DNA from: Clostridiales bacterium PH28_bin88
GTDB lineage: Bacteria; Bacillota; PH28-bin88
Length of the DNA stretch: 64,000 bases
NCBI GenBank assembly: GCA_000987045.1
Contig: LAKY01000073.1
Span: 21,498 to 85,497, forward strand
Reading direction: 5' to 3'
A program made the translations under genes and the position numbers. This document shows, piece after piece, positions 16,747 to 24,587 of the stretch. Below the pieces are notes generated by a model, which saw only the letters and a list, made by a program, of their open reading frames with translations, searched no databases and was not told where the DNA came from. The stretch's first letter is position 1; each line of letters starts with the position of its first letter.

Positions 16747-17724
16747 CTACCTACCTGGAATCCCCGGAATGGTTGGTACGGTTGGCACAGTCGGTGTACG
16801 TGGAGGTGTATAGGGCTGTATATTTGATGGCGGTGTGTAATTGGGAACTGTCGGATTCTTTGGTATTGTGGGGCTGATCTGCTCCCTGCGCCTTGCCTCT
16901 ATCTCCTGCGCCCGGCGGATTTCTTCCTGTACTTTCTGGTTCTGCATCTCCTTTACTATCCTGTCTATCGATACAGCCAAATTGTTGCTTTGGATCACCG
17001 GGTCCTTGCGCCACTCGTCCTCTGAAAAATGGTAAGTGCGCTTTTCTCCTGTGTTCGGATCGGTGATGGTAAGCTCAGTAGGTACACCACCACCAGAAAG
17101 CGCCAGGTACCAATTCTTTCCTTCCACTCCTACCATAATTCCACCACTGTATCTATAAACTGCAACAAGTTTGCGGGCATCAGTCACAGCACCTTCCCCG
17201 CTGGTGCCGCCATTTGCCTCTTGCTGCGGCTTCAGGCTCAAACCTCGGCCGCTGCCCTTGGCTCCCACCATAACCTTCTGGGAATCTCCATCCCAAGTAA
17301 CGGCATGGCTGAAAGCTTCCGCAATATACCGAGTCGGCAGAAAAACGCGGCCGTTTTTCATCACCGGCGCGGTGTCCATATTCCCAGCCAGCTTTCCGTC
17401 CAGATAGAGTGAACTATTGCCCAGCCGTAACAATACGCTAACGCCGTCCCTAGTTAATGTTACCGTCTGGGTCCCACTGTCCCAGGTAATACCTTCCTCG
17501 GGTATGCCGAGGGCATAGGCCATGAACCTAACAGGTACCAGGGTCCTGCCGTTGTTATCAGTAAAGGGCGCCACATCCATTTGCCGGGTTTGCCCGTTTA
17601 CATTGTAGGTGTTTTTACCAATAGTGAAAGAGGCCAGCGGTGGTACTTCTGTTGTCTCAGCGAGGGCTATTCCTCCCAACCCCAAAAACAAAAAGCCGCT
17701 CAGTAATACCGTGAACATACGCAT
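16747..17724 (-). CDS. Secreted copper-amine-oxidase N-domain (stalk) protein with proline-rich tail
   Basis: 325 residues. A signal peptide (1-22) is followed by one copper amine oxidase N-terminal-like domain (about 30-155), with GRTLVPVRFMAYALG and GRVFLPTRYIAEAFSH. Although named for copper amine oxidase, the domain has no catalytic residues and is used as a surface stalk in Firmicutes. A beta-rich segment (175-235) and a charged helix (245-285, QEEIRRAQEIEARRREQ) come next. The last 40 residues are a Pro/Thr tail (PNYTPPSN, PYTPPRTP). Its tail resembles that of the lipoprotein that ends the operon. Confidence 0.82.
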   Translation of the reverse strand: MRMFTVLLSGFLFLGLGGIALAETTEVPPLASFTIGKNTYNVNGQTRQMDVAPFTDNNGRTLVPVRFMAYALGIPEEGITWDSGTQTVTLTRDGVSVLLRLGNSSLYLDGKLAGNMDTAPVMKNGRVFLPTRYIAEAFSHAVTWDGDSQKVMVGAKGSGRGLSLKPQQEANGGTSGEGAVTDARKLVAVYRYSGGIMVGVEGKNWYLALSGGGVPTELTITDPNTGEKRTYHFSEDEWRKDPVIQSNNLAVSIDRIVKEMQNQKVQEEIRRAQEIEARRREQISPTIPKNPTVPNYTPPSNIQPYTPPRTPTVPTVPTIPGIPGR

Positions 17725-17865
17725 ATTGAGTTTATCTCCCTTCTAATTACTAATCCGTCCTAATTCCGAGAAATCCACTGCTGCCATTGCTTTTGATCCG
17801 GATGCTTGCACTTTCAAATCACTTTCTATGTAATCAACTCTTGATTCCGCTTTTGATCTTGCGGT

Positions 17866-18406
17866 TTATTCGTCAAACGCTGCAATTTCAAGATCCCGTG
17901 TTACCTCTTCCATCGCTGGTCTTGTAACTATCATACTCGCGTTGTCAGGCAATCTTGCCCTCGCCCGGGCTAATGCTTCTTCCTTTGTATTTCCGACCCC
18001 CCTTACAGTTACCTTGCTTTCCGCGAGGACGCTTTCCGCCAGGATCCGGAAACCACTCGGCAATTCTGATTTTATCTGCTCTTTAGCTTCCTCCAATGTA
18101 TTGGCCTCGACGTTAATTCCAATCTCAGGCCTATTACCCAGAGCGATGTAACCAACAAACTGACCATCGACCTCGATTCTGTATTCATTACCATCGCTTG
18201 TCTTTTGGGCGGATATTGTTCGATAGTTGGGCCGCAAGAGAATAACCGGGTAGGACCGGCCATATCCAATTTGTTTTGTAAACCAGTCCATACTTACCCT
18301 GAACCTCCACCCGATAGAGCAGATACTGGACACCGGAATAGGCATCGTAATGATAGTATTCATTTGCAATAATTTCGACTTTCTCGTTATCTTCAAAAAA
18401 CGTCAC
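17866..18406 (-). pseudogene. Hypothetical gene split by a frameshift
   Basis: Two reading frames each carry protein-like sequence. The 5' part starts at ATG 18406 (MTFFEDNEKVEIIANEYYHY) and runs to about 18250. The 3' part, in another frame, runs from about 18270 to 17866 (SDGNEYRIEVDGQFVGYIAL, then TLEEAKEQIKSELPSG). The 3' part contains a repeated alpha/beta unit (EAKEQIKSELP and KEEALARARARLP). The ORF-track start in the 3' frame (MKITRKSK) is a shadow of the 5' part. A single indel between about 18230 and 18300 would join them. It may be a true lesion or a sequencing error. No family is recognised. It lies upstream of the zinc-ribbon operon. Confidence 0.55.
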
Positions 18407-18547
18407 ATGGCTTCACACCCTTGCCTGAGTAACCCTCAGCCTCTCTGCTATCTTCCCTTGAGTACCTTATATCGATATTTCGTTGTCCAAGGGTTTACTG
18501 GCTGAACGCCAGTGGTTTAAACAAAGAACTTGTTGACTAAACGTGCA

Positions 18548-19231
18548 CTAAGGCCAAATAAACTCGCGTCTGATGAAGCGAACTAGGCCTAAAGACAGCG
18601 CCACCAATAAATAGGTTAAACTACGAACCATCTGTACGCCGGTAGCGTTCACTCCAGCTTTGATGTTTTCCACTATGGGAGGAAAGAAGACCGCCAATTG
18701 CTGCCAAGGCTGCCCTTGGTCCCCAATGCCAAAGCTGATCAGTATAACGATTACGGCGAGGTATGGTTCGATGGCCCTGCCGGTAAGAGGAGAAAAGAAC
18801 AGGAACAGCGCCGTAATTACCAGCAGATTACTGATTATCGCCATAGAAAGTTGCTGGATTTTTTCAGGTAAAACTTGATCCGGTATTGGGATCAACAAAG
18901 CGATATAGGCACTGATCAGTGCCAGCCAGAAGACTGCAATAAGAAGGGCGGCTAAAAATACGGCGAAATAGAATGAGGTTTTTCCGGCTTTTAAAACTAG
19001 AATATCCAGTTTGTTATCCGCATTGCGCCAAATCAAAAGTCCGGAGGAGAGGGCGGCTAAAAACAAGGTTGCCCAACCCAAGTACAAGGCGACGTATTGC
19101 CATTCATAAGTACCTAATCTGGGGTTCAGAAAATAGCTGATAAACAACACGACTACTACAAGTTGAAATACCACTGCTTTGCCGCGGAAGAAGTCGCGCC
19201 ACAGTGCCCATGTTAAAGCCAGTACTTTCAC
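18548..19231 (-). CDS. ABC-2 type membrane permease subunit
   Basis: 227 residues with six hydrophobic helices and no other recognisable domain, typical of ABC-2 permeases. Its start overlaps the ATPase stop by four bases (ATGA), so it is coupled and forms one exporter. The C-terminus ends VRFIRREFIWP. Substrate is unknown; transporters of this type move lipids, antibiotics or small peptides. It lies upstream of the zinc-ribbon gene run on the same strand, separated from it by 141 bases, so a functional link is possible but unproven. Confidence 0.82.
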   Translation of the reverse strand: MKVLALTWALWRDFFRGKAVVFQLVVVVLFISYFLNPRLGTYEWQYVALYLGWATLFLAALSSGLLIWRNADNKLDILVLKAGKTSFYFAVFLAALLIAVFWLALISAYIALLIPIPDQVLPEKIQQLSMAIISNLLVITALFLFFSPLTGRAIEPYLAVIVILISFGIGDQGQPWQQLAVFFPPIVENIKAGVNATGVQMVRSLTYLLVALSLGLVRFIRREFIWP

Positions 19232-20163
19232 TGATCTTCCCTCCTCTGACTAGTCGCTTGCAGGAATATTTCCTCCAAAAGAAATCCGGAGTGTTTGAGA
19301 GCCAACAAGCGAATGCCGTGCTCGTTGAGTAGCCGCATCATGGCAAAGTAATGGTCATCATCCAGGTCAAAAACCAGTACCTTGCGCCCTTCTACCTCAA
19401 AACGCAGGTTCCATCCACAAAAAGCGTTTTCAAGTACAGTAGTTTCTCTGTCGACTTCAATCTCTACCTTTTCCCTGTGGCTGCGAATCAGTTCCTCCAG
19501 GTTACGGTCCAACACGAGCTGACCTTTGTGGATAAAGCCAACGCGGTCGCAAACCCTTTCAATCTCCACCAGGTAGTGGGAACTAAAAAGGATGCTTTTC
19601 TCTTGCTGGTGAATATGCATAATCAGGTCTCTTATCCCTCTTTGGCCCAAAGGGTCTAAACCCGCCGCCGGTTCGTCCATAACAATAAAGTCCGAATCAC
19701 CAAGAATGGCCTGCGCGATACCCAGGCGTTGCAGCATGCCCCTGGAAAGGGTGTTGATTTTCGCATCGGCTTTTCCCACTAGATCGACTACTTGGAGGAC
19801 CTCGTCTACACTATTTTTTAATTTTATCCCGTTCAGCCCCACGGTACGCCCAATTAAAGTAAGGTACTCTCTTACCTTGAACGTTGTATAAAAAGCCGGC
19901 TTTTCAGGGACGTAACCTATCCGTAAGTCTTTTGGGAATTTTACTTGCCCTGTGGTGGGACGAATCAAGCCTAAGATGAGGCGGATTAAAGTGGTCTTAC
20001 CGGCCCCGTTTTCTCCAACTAGGCCGTAAACCTCCCCGCGGCGAAAAGCCAAAGAAACATCTTTTAAAGCCCAGTTAGCTGCCCCGGGATATCGTTTTCC
20101 CAAATCGCTTATCTCTATCACGGTATCCAAACTTGAGCCCCCTTGCTCCGAAGAGAGTATCAT
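19228..20163 (-). CDS. ABC transporter ATP-binding protein
   Basis: About 300 residues. Walker A GENGAGKTTLIRLI, signature LSRGMLQRLGIAQA, Walker B SDFIVMDEPAAGLDP and the switch His in ILFSSHYLVE are all intact. The C-terminal 90 residues form the accessory domain usual in ABC-2 exporter ATPases (CcmA type). The ATG at 20163 has a very close AAGGGG; a TTG at 20130 has AAGGGGG seven bases upstream and begins LDTVIEISDLGKRY, so it may be the true start. It works with the permease immediately downstream. Confidence 0.9.
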   Translation of the reverse strand: MILSSEQGGSSLDTVIEISDLGKRYPGAANWALKDVSLAFRRGEVYGLVGENGAGKTTLIRLILGLIRPTTGQVKFPKDLRIGYVPEKPAFYTTFKVREYLTLIGRTVGLNGIKLKNSVDEVLQVVDLVGKADAKINTLSRGMLQRLGIAQAILGDSDFIVMDEPAAGLDPLGQRGIRDLIMHIHQQEKSILFSSHYLVEIERVCDRVGFIHKGQLVLDRNLEELIRSHREKVEIEVDRETTVLENAFCGWNLRFEVEGRKVLVFDLDDDHYFAMMRLLNEHGIRLLALKHSGFLLEEIFLQATSQRREDQ

Positions 20164-20259
20164 CGCCCCTTAACAGCAGCATATTTTATTGGCGAAAATT
20201 CAAATACGAACCCATTTTGTCACGACACACCGTGGTGCCAAACGACATGTTTAATTCTG

Positions 20260-20710
20260 CTAGCAGTAGTGGTGTAATATCTCTAGAAAAACAAATGCCT
20301 CCGCACCTAGCGCTTCAAAAATGGCTCTTAACGGAACAAAGGTTCTCCCGTTAATAATTTGGGGCGGGACATCAAAAGACAGTCGCGGCTGTCTTCCATT
20401 CAATCCCGTCAAGCGAGGTAATTACTTGATTACGGGTTACGGCTGTAAATAGCTTCCCGTTCCAAGCTATTGATTGAAAAGCGTTGGTAGTTCCGGAATT
20501 TCTTTGTGCCCATTGCAGTCCGTCAGTTGACGTGAGTATTGTTCCGCTATTGCCAACAGCAACATAGATGCTGCCGTTATACACAACGTCGTTTAGGAAG
20601 TCAGTAGTTCCTGATACTCTGGTAGACCACTGGAAAGTTTCTTCCGCCCGAACGACCTGTTGCTCCCCCAAGGAAAGCAAGCTTGTTACAATAACGAGGA
20701 CCGCCAACAT
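20260..20710 (-). pseudogene. Remnant of a secreted beta-propeller/copper-amine-oxidase-stalk protein
   Basis: From ATG 20710 there is a signal peptide (LAVLVIVTSLLSLGE) followed by two BNR/Kelch-like repeats: VVYNGSIYVAVGNSG, STDGLQWAQRNSGT, then AIAWNGKLFTAV-type text and SLDGIEWK. The frame stops at a TGA (20372-20374). Dropping one T from the TTTT run at 20374-20377 continues into DVPPQIINGRTFVPLRAIFE and ALGAEA. This is a copper-amine-oxidase N-domain, which then ends early at 20260. So a single-base insertion and a 3' truncation have damaged a larger surface protein. Confidence 0.72.
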
Positions 20711-20964
20711 TGGCCTGAGCGCCGAAAATTGCCTCCTTTGGAACCAGTGCTAAACGGTAAAACTAGATGAAAATAACATTTTTATTCCCCCTTATTGAAA
20801 TCAGTCATTCAAACAATATTTTCAGGCAAAATCAACTTAAGAACCCCCTATATTGGAACCATACTGCATATTTCAAGCCTAAAAAAATCGGGTAACCGCT
20901 CTTTGTAAATTTTGACACGAGAGATCCAAATTGCTACGCTGGTCCAAATTAGCTAATAGCGGGA

Positions 20965-23442
20965 TTACCTTTCCTTGCCAATATCTTCGGGTTTGCCCTT
21001 TTCTCCAATGAAGATAACCCCGTAAGCATCCAGTTCTGGCACTTGAAAACTGGCAATATTATTCCGGATGGTATAGCTTAACTCTTTTACGTCTTCCCAA
21101 TCAGGTGAACTGTAGTATACCCCGACTTCTCTTCCCAAGAGCTTTCTGTTCAAAGGAACGTCAAAACCAAGATTACTTTGCGGGTTGAACTTTTGAGCGT
21201 TAAGGTCATAATCGTAATTGATTAAATGCATTACTTGTGATCCTTCACTGCTCAGGTATTCTATCACGGCTACATTGTTGCTCGCATTGATTTTAGGACC
21301 TTGTTGTCCCAAATCATTTAAGATGCCTGCTACTTTTTGCCTGATAACAGCCTCCCTGCTTTCTAAATACTTTGCTCCCAGATCATCCTTAATATGCACG
21401 AACTGCCCCAAGCCATACTTGTGGGAGCCTTCAACCAGCAGCCCGTTCAGTTGCGGCCTGTTTTGCGGGCGGTCCGCCTCATCGCGGCTTCCGGTTTCTC
21501 CAAAGGCAACGACTGTTCCTCCCTGCTCAACAAAAGCTAGAACGAGATCCAACTGCCGGTCGGTCATGTTTCTTACCTTTGGCATTATCACCGTGTCGAA
21601 CCGGCTCAAATCATCCAGGGCCAGTTGATCCTCAATTAATTGGTTGTCTCCTGCGAACAATACATCGTATTGGAAGTGGGCGTCAAGAATCAAGTCGGCC
21701 ATGCCGAAGAAACTGGCGCTACTGAGCAAGTCCCTTCTTACGGATGGGTAGGAATAGAGAAGGGCAGTCTTCGCTGTTGATACAAGGTCATTATAAAAGG
21801 CTTTATTCTTATCGATGAAGTCAAAATATGAATATAGTTCGCTCAGATCCGCCGAATACAACTTCCAACCTTCGGAGCTGTTTAGGAGGTTGGCATAGGG
21901 GACGTAGGTAAACCCACCGGAAGAGTATGCCTCGGCTATATATATTTTGGAGAGCTCTGCCATATCCGGTCTGGAAGCCAGATCGGATTGAACAGCATTA
22001 GGCTGAAGACTGGTGGGCTTCCCCAAACTCCTGAATAATTTGTATACCGGCAAGGTTTTTCTTTCCGGGGGATAGCCGAACATATATTCCGACATGAAAG
22101 CGTCAACACTGTCCTGAATTGGAAGCCCGGTAATCAGGCCGTTGTTGTACCTGTTATCGCTGCTGGGCACATTCACAGTAAATAAGATTTCCTTCCCCTG
22201 TCCTCGCGCGTATGTTCTGACCTCATTTATAATATCCTGCCAAAATTTTTTGGAACTGCTTAATTGAAAGTCGCCAAACTCTATTAACAGGGGAACTTTC
22301 CACCTGTCGCCAAATTTAAATTGCTCCAGGTAATTGTCTCTGATAAATTTGCCATAGTCAAAAGTATCAAGATCATATATGCCAAAGCTTTTTATTCTTT
22401 CTTGGGGGAGTTTGTTTTTTAAATAGTTCCTGAACCCTTCCAGGCTTTTTTCCGAAAAATCACCGTTTAAAAGCTTACCGTCAGGTCCCCGGTTAAAAAG
22501 GATATCGTAACCCAGCGTCCACGTGTCAATGGCCAGGATATCAACGCCGCTGTCCACCGCTTTTTTTGCCTGTTTGATTACATGACTTTTCCATGCGGGG
22601 TAGTGAATCGATTTCCAAATCCGGGGCGTTTCCGTGGGCATGGAATTGTAGATTATTTTTCCGTCAATATTAAGGGCTGCTACCTCCGTTTGGTTGGTAA
22701 AGCTGGGATCGCTGGTATCCGAGGTTAAATGGGCGACGTATTTCAAACCGGCCTTATGCGCTATGGAAGTAATCTTGCTTAGATATTCGGATTCTTGCAG
22801 AAACGATTCCTGTCTGCCCTGAATTGCCTGGTGCGCGCTCCCGACCACTGAGGCATGTGTTTTTAGAGCTACCTCTAAATTATTCCAGTCCGGCTGGTCA
22901 AAGACAAATATATCGGTGGGCTTAAACGGTTTCGCAGTCTGGCTGGTACTCTTTTTGCTTTCTATATCGCGCCTACTTATAAGTACTGCCTGTTCTTCCT
23001 CATTCCACTTCACGGTGGCCCCAAGCGGCTCCGCGATAAATCTAGCCGGCACCATTACCCGGTCGTTTAGCATCACGGGTTGCACATCGGGAAGGATCTC
23101 CTGCCCGTTAATATTGATGCGGATACCGGAACCGGCTCCCTCGTTTGGAGCGGGTGAGTAATTAAGGGCCCTTTCCAAGTCGCCCTCAGATACAACAACC
23201 GCATTTTTTGCTTCATCCCATTCAACTTTAGCGTTAAGCGGTTCGGCAATGAATCTGGCCGGCACCATTACCCGGTCATTTAGCTTCACGGGTTGCACAT
23301 CGGGATGTATCTCCTGCCCGTTAATAAAAATACGAATCTTTTCGGATTGGGCATAGGCATGGGTCGGGATCAGTAAGTTAATGAAAAATGCCAGCCCTAA
23401 AACAATAAACCCAAATAAACCGCGCACTGCACAGCCCTCCAA
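20965..23442 (-). CDS. Secreted glycoside-hydrolase-like protein with two stalk domains
   Basis: 825 residues. After a signal peptide (about 1-30) come two near-duplicate copper-amine-oxidase N-domains, each with LNDRVMVPARFIAEPL (about 40-95 and 105-160). A TIM-barrel-like region follows (about 175-560), with VDILAIDTWTLGYDILFN and VDAFMSEYMFG as candidate active-site strands; this resembles GHL/alpha-galactosidase-like putative hydrolases. The C-terminal region (about 570-800) resembles a beta-galactosidase trimerisation/GATase-like domain (DTVIMPKVRNMTDRQLDLV, VAFGETGSRDEAD). The stalk domains would hold it at the wall. Substrate is unknown. It is a single gene next to a histidine-kinase system. 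Confidence 0.75.
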   Translation of the reverse strand: MEGCAVRGLFGFIVLGLAFFINLLIPTHAYAQSEKIRIFINGQEIHPDVQPVKLNDRVMVPARFIAEPLNAKVEWDEAKNAVVVSEGDLERALNYSPAPNEGAGSGIRININGQEILPDVQPVMLNDRVMVPARFIAEPLGATVKWNEEEQAVLISRRDIESKKSTSQTAKPFKPTDIFVFDQPDWNNLEVALKTHASVVGSAHQAIQGRQESFLQESEYLSKITSIAHKAGLKYVAHLTSDTSDPSFTNQTEVAALNIDGKIIYNSMPTETPRIWKSIHYPAWKSHVIKQAKKAVDSGVDILAIDTWTLGYDILFNRGPDGKLLNGDFSEKSLEGFRNYLKNKLPQERIKSFGIYDLDTFDYGKFIRDNYLEQFKFGDRWKVPLLIEFGDFQLSSSKKFWQDIINEVRTYARGQGKEILFTVNVPSSDNRYNNGLITGLPIQDSVDAFMSEYMFGYPPERKTLPVYKLFRSLGKPTSLQPNAVQSDLASRPDMAELSKIYIAEAYSSGGFTYVPYANLLNSSEGWKLYSADLSELYSYFDFIDKNKAFYNDLVSTAKTALLYSYPSVRRDLLSSASFFGMADLILDAHFQYDVLFAGDNQLIEDQLALDDLSRFDTVIMPKVRNMTDRQLDLVLAFVEQGGTVVAFGETGSRDEADRPQNRPQLNGLLVEGSHKYGLGQFVHIKDDLGAKYLESREAVIRQKVAGILNDLGQQGPKINASNNVAVIEYLSSEGSQVMHLINYDYDLNAQKFNPQSNLGFDVPLNRKLLGREVGVYYSSPDWEDVKELSYTIRNNIASFQVPELDAYGVIFIGEKGKPEDIGKER

Positions 23443-23491
23443 TCGAACTGGTGATTTATCTATAAATATACTCTAGCATGGAATAAGATTC

Positions 23492-23705
23492 CTAACCTTG
23501 AAGGACTGAATCGATGTTTCGTCCCCGCGCATTCTCAATAAGGACTGGGGCTGGCTTTAGGAATCCCAAAACAATTTTTATCAGTGTTGTTTTCCCAGCG
23601 CCCTTTTTGCCAATCAGACCTACAGTCTGCCCTCACGAAAAGTGAAGTTGATACCGAACAAAACTTCCCTGTCAAACTTTTTGCTTAAGTCCCCAATAAC
23701 CCCGT
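23492..23705 (-). pseudogene. ABC transporter ATPase fragment
   Basis: The minus strand encodes VIGDLSKKFDREVLFGINFT in one frame and, after a one-base shift, TVGLIGKKGAGKTTLIKIVL followed by GFLKPAPVL. The latter is a Walker A P-loop of a CcmA-type ABC ATPase. It then ends at a stop near 23492. No signature motif or Walker B remains. Only about 65 of about 300 residues survive, with a frameshift inside, so it is a decayed fragment. Confidence 0.7.
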
Positions 23706-23910
23706 TTCAACTCTAACGTCAGGCACTCCAAACCAAGACCGTTATGATATCGGACACCTATTATAAATGATACATCAGGTTTAAAGATCTAATTAGCACC
23801 CAAAGGTAACGAATTTCATTCCGTAAGTCACTTTTTTAGAAACCGACCGTAAAAATAAAAAAGTGGAGGTACCTATAAAAAAGCACAACACCACCCTCAA
23901 GAGAAGAAAC

Positions 23911-24582
23911 TCATTCAATGAGATTATTTTTATATGCATAGCTTATCAACTGGTAACGGTCCCGCAACTTTAGCTTTGTGAACATTTCGGAAATGATGTT
24001 CTTTACTCTCCCTTCACTAAGGTAAACAACCGAAGCTATTTCCCGGTTGCTTTTTCCCTCGGCAATCAAACGGAGTATTTTCAATTCAGCATCTTTCAAA
24101 ACCATTCCTCGTTCACTTTTGTCACCTAACTTATCGGGTTGGAAATCTTTGTGAACTGTTCTATCTTCATCAAGCCGTTTTGCAACGGTACCGTAAGTTT
24201 TATTACTAAGGATATAAAATCCTTTGACCGCATTCTTAATTATTAATATTAACTCTTCGGGAGTCACATCTTTTAGGATATATCCGTCTGCTCCATTTTT
24301 TAGTGCTCTTGTCACATTTTCATCATCATCAAATGTCGTGAGAATAAGTACTTTGATTGTGTTATGCCTGGCTTTTATCAATTTTGTACCTTCTACTCCA
24401 TCACACAATGGCATTTTAATATCCATCAGAACCAAGTCGGGCAACAACTCGTCACACATCCTTAATGCTTCAAAGCCATTTTCCGCGCAGCCTATGACGT
24501 CAATTTCGTTATCACATTCTATTATGCTTTTCAAGCTCTCCCTTAAAAGTATTTGGTCATCCACAATCAAAATTCGAATCAT
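23911..24582 (-). CDS. NarL/LuxR-family response regulator
   Basis: 223 residues. The receiver domain (1-120) has VDDQ acidic residues, phospho-acceptor Asp in LVLMDIKMP, and Lys in YILKDVTPEE. A charged linker (about 135-160) precedes the LuxR-type helix-turn-helix (about 163-215: LKDAELKILRLIAEGKSNRE, then VYLSEGRVKNIISEMFTKL). The start lies five bases after the stop of the giant kinase, so the two are co-transcribed and are very likely cognate. Target genes are unknown; the glycoside-hydrolase-like gene downstream is a candidate. Confidence 0.93.
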   Translation of the reverse strand: MIRILIVDDQILLRESLKSIIECDNEIDVIGCAENGFEALRMCDELLPDLVLMDIKMPLCDGVEGTKLIKARHNTIKVLILTTFDDDENVTRALKNGADGYILKDVTPEELILIIKNAVKGFYILSNKTYGTVAKRLDEDRTVHKDFQPDKLGDKSERGMVLKDAELKILRLIAEGKSNREIASVVYLSEGRVKNIISEMFTKLKLRDRYQLISYAYKNNLIE

Positions 24583-24587
24583 GATCT

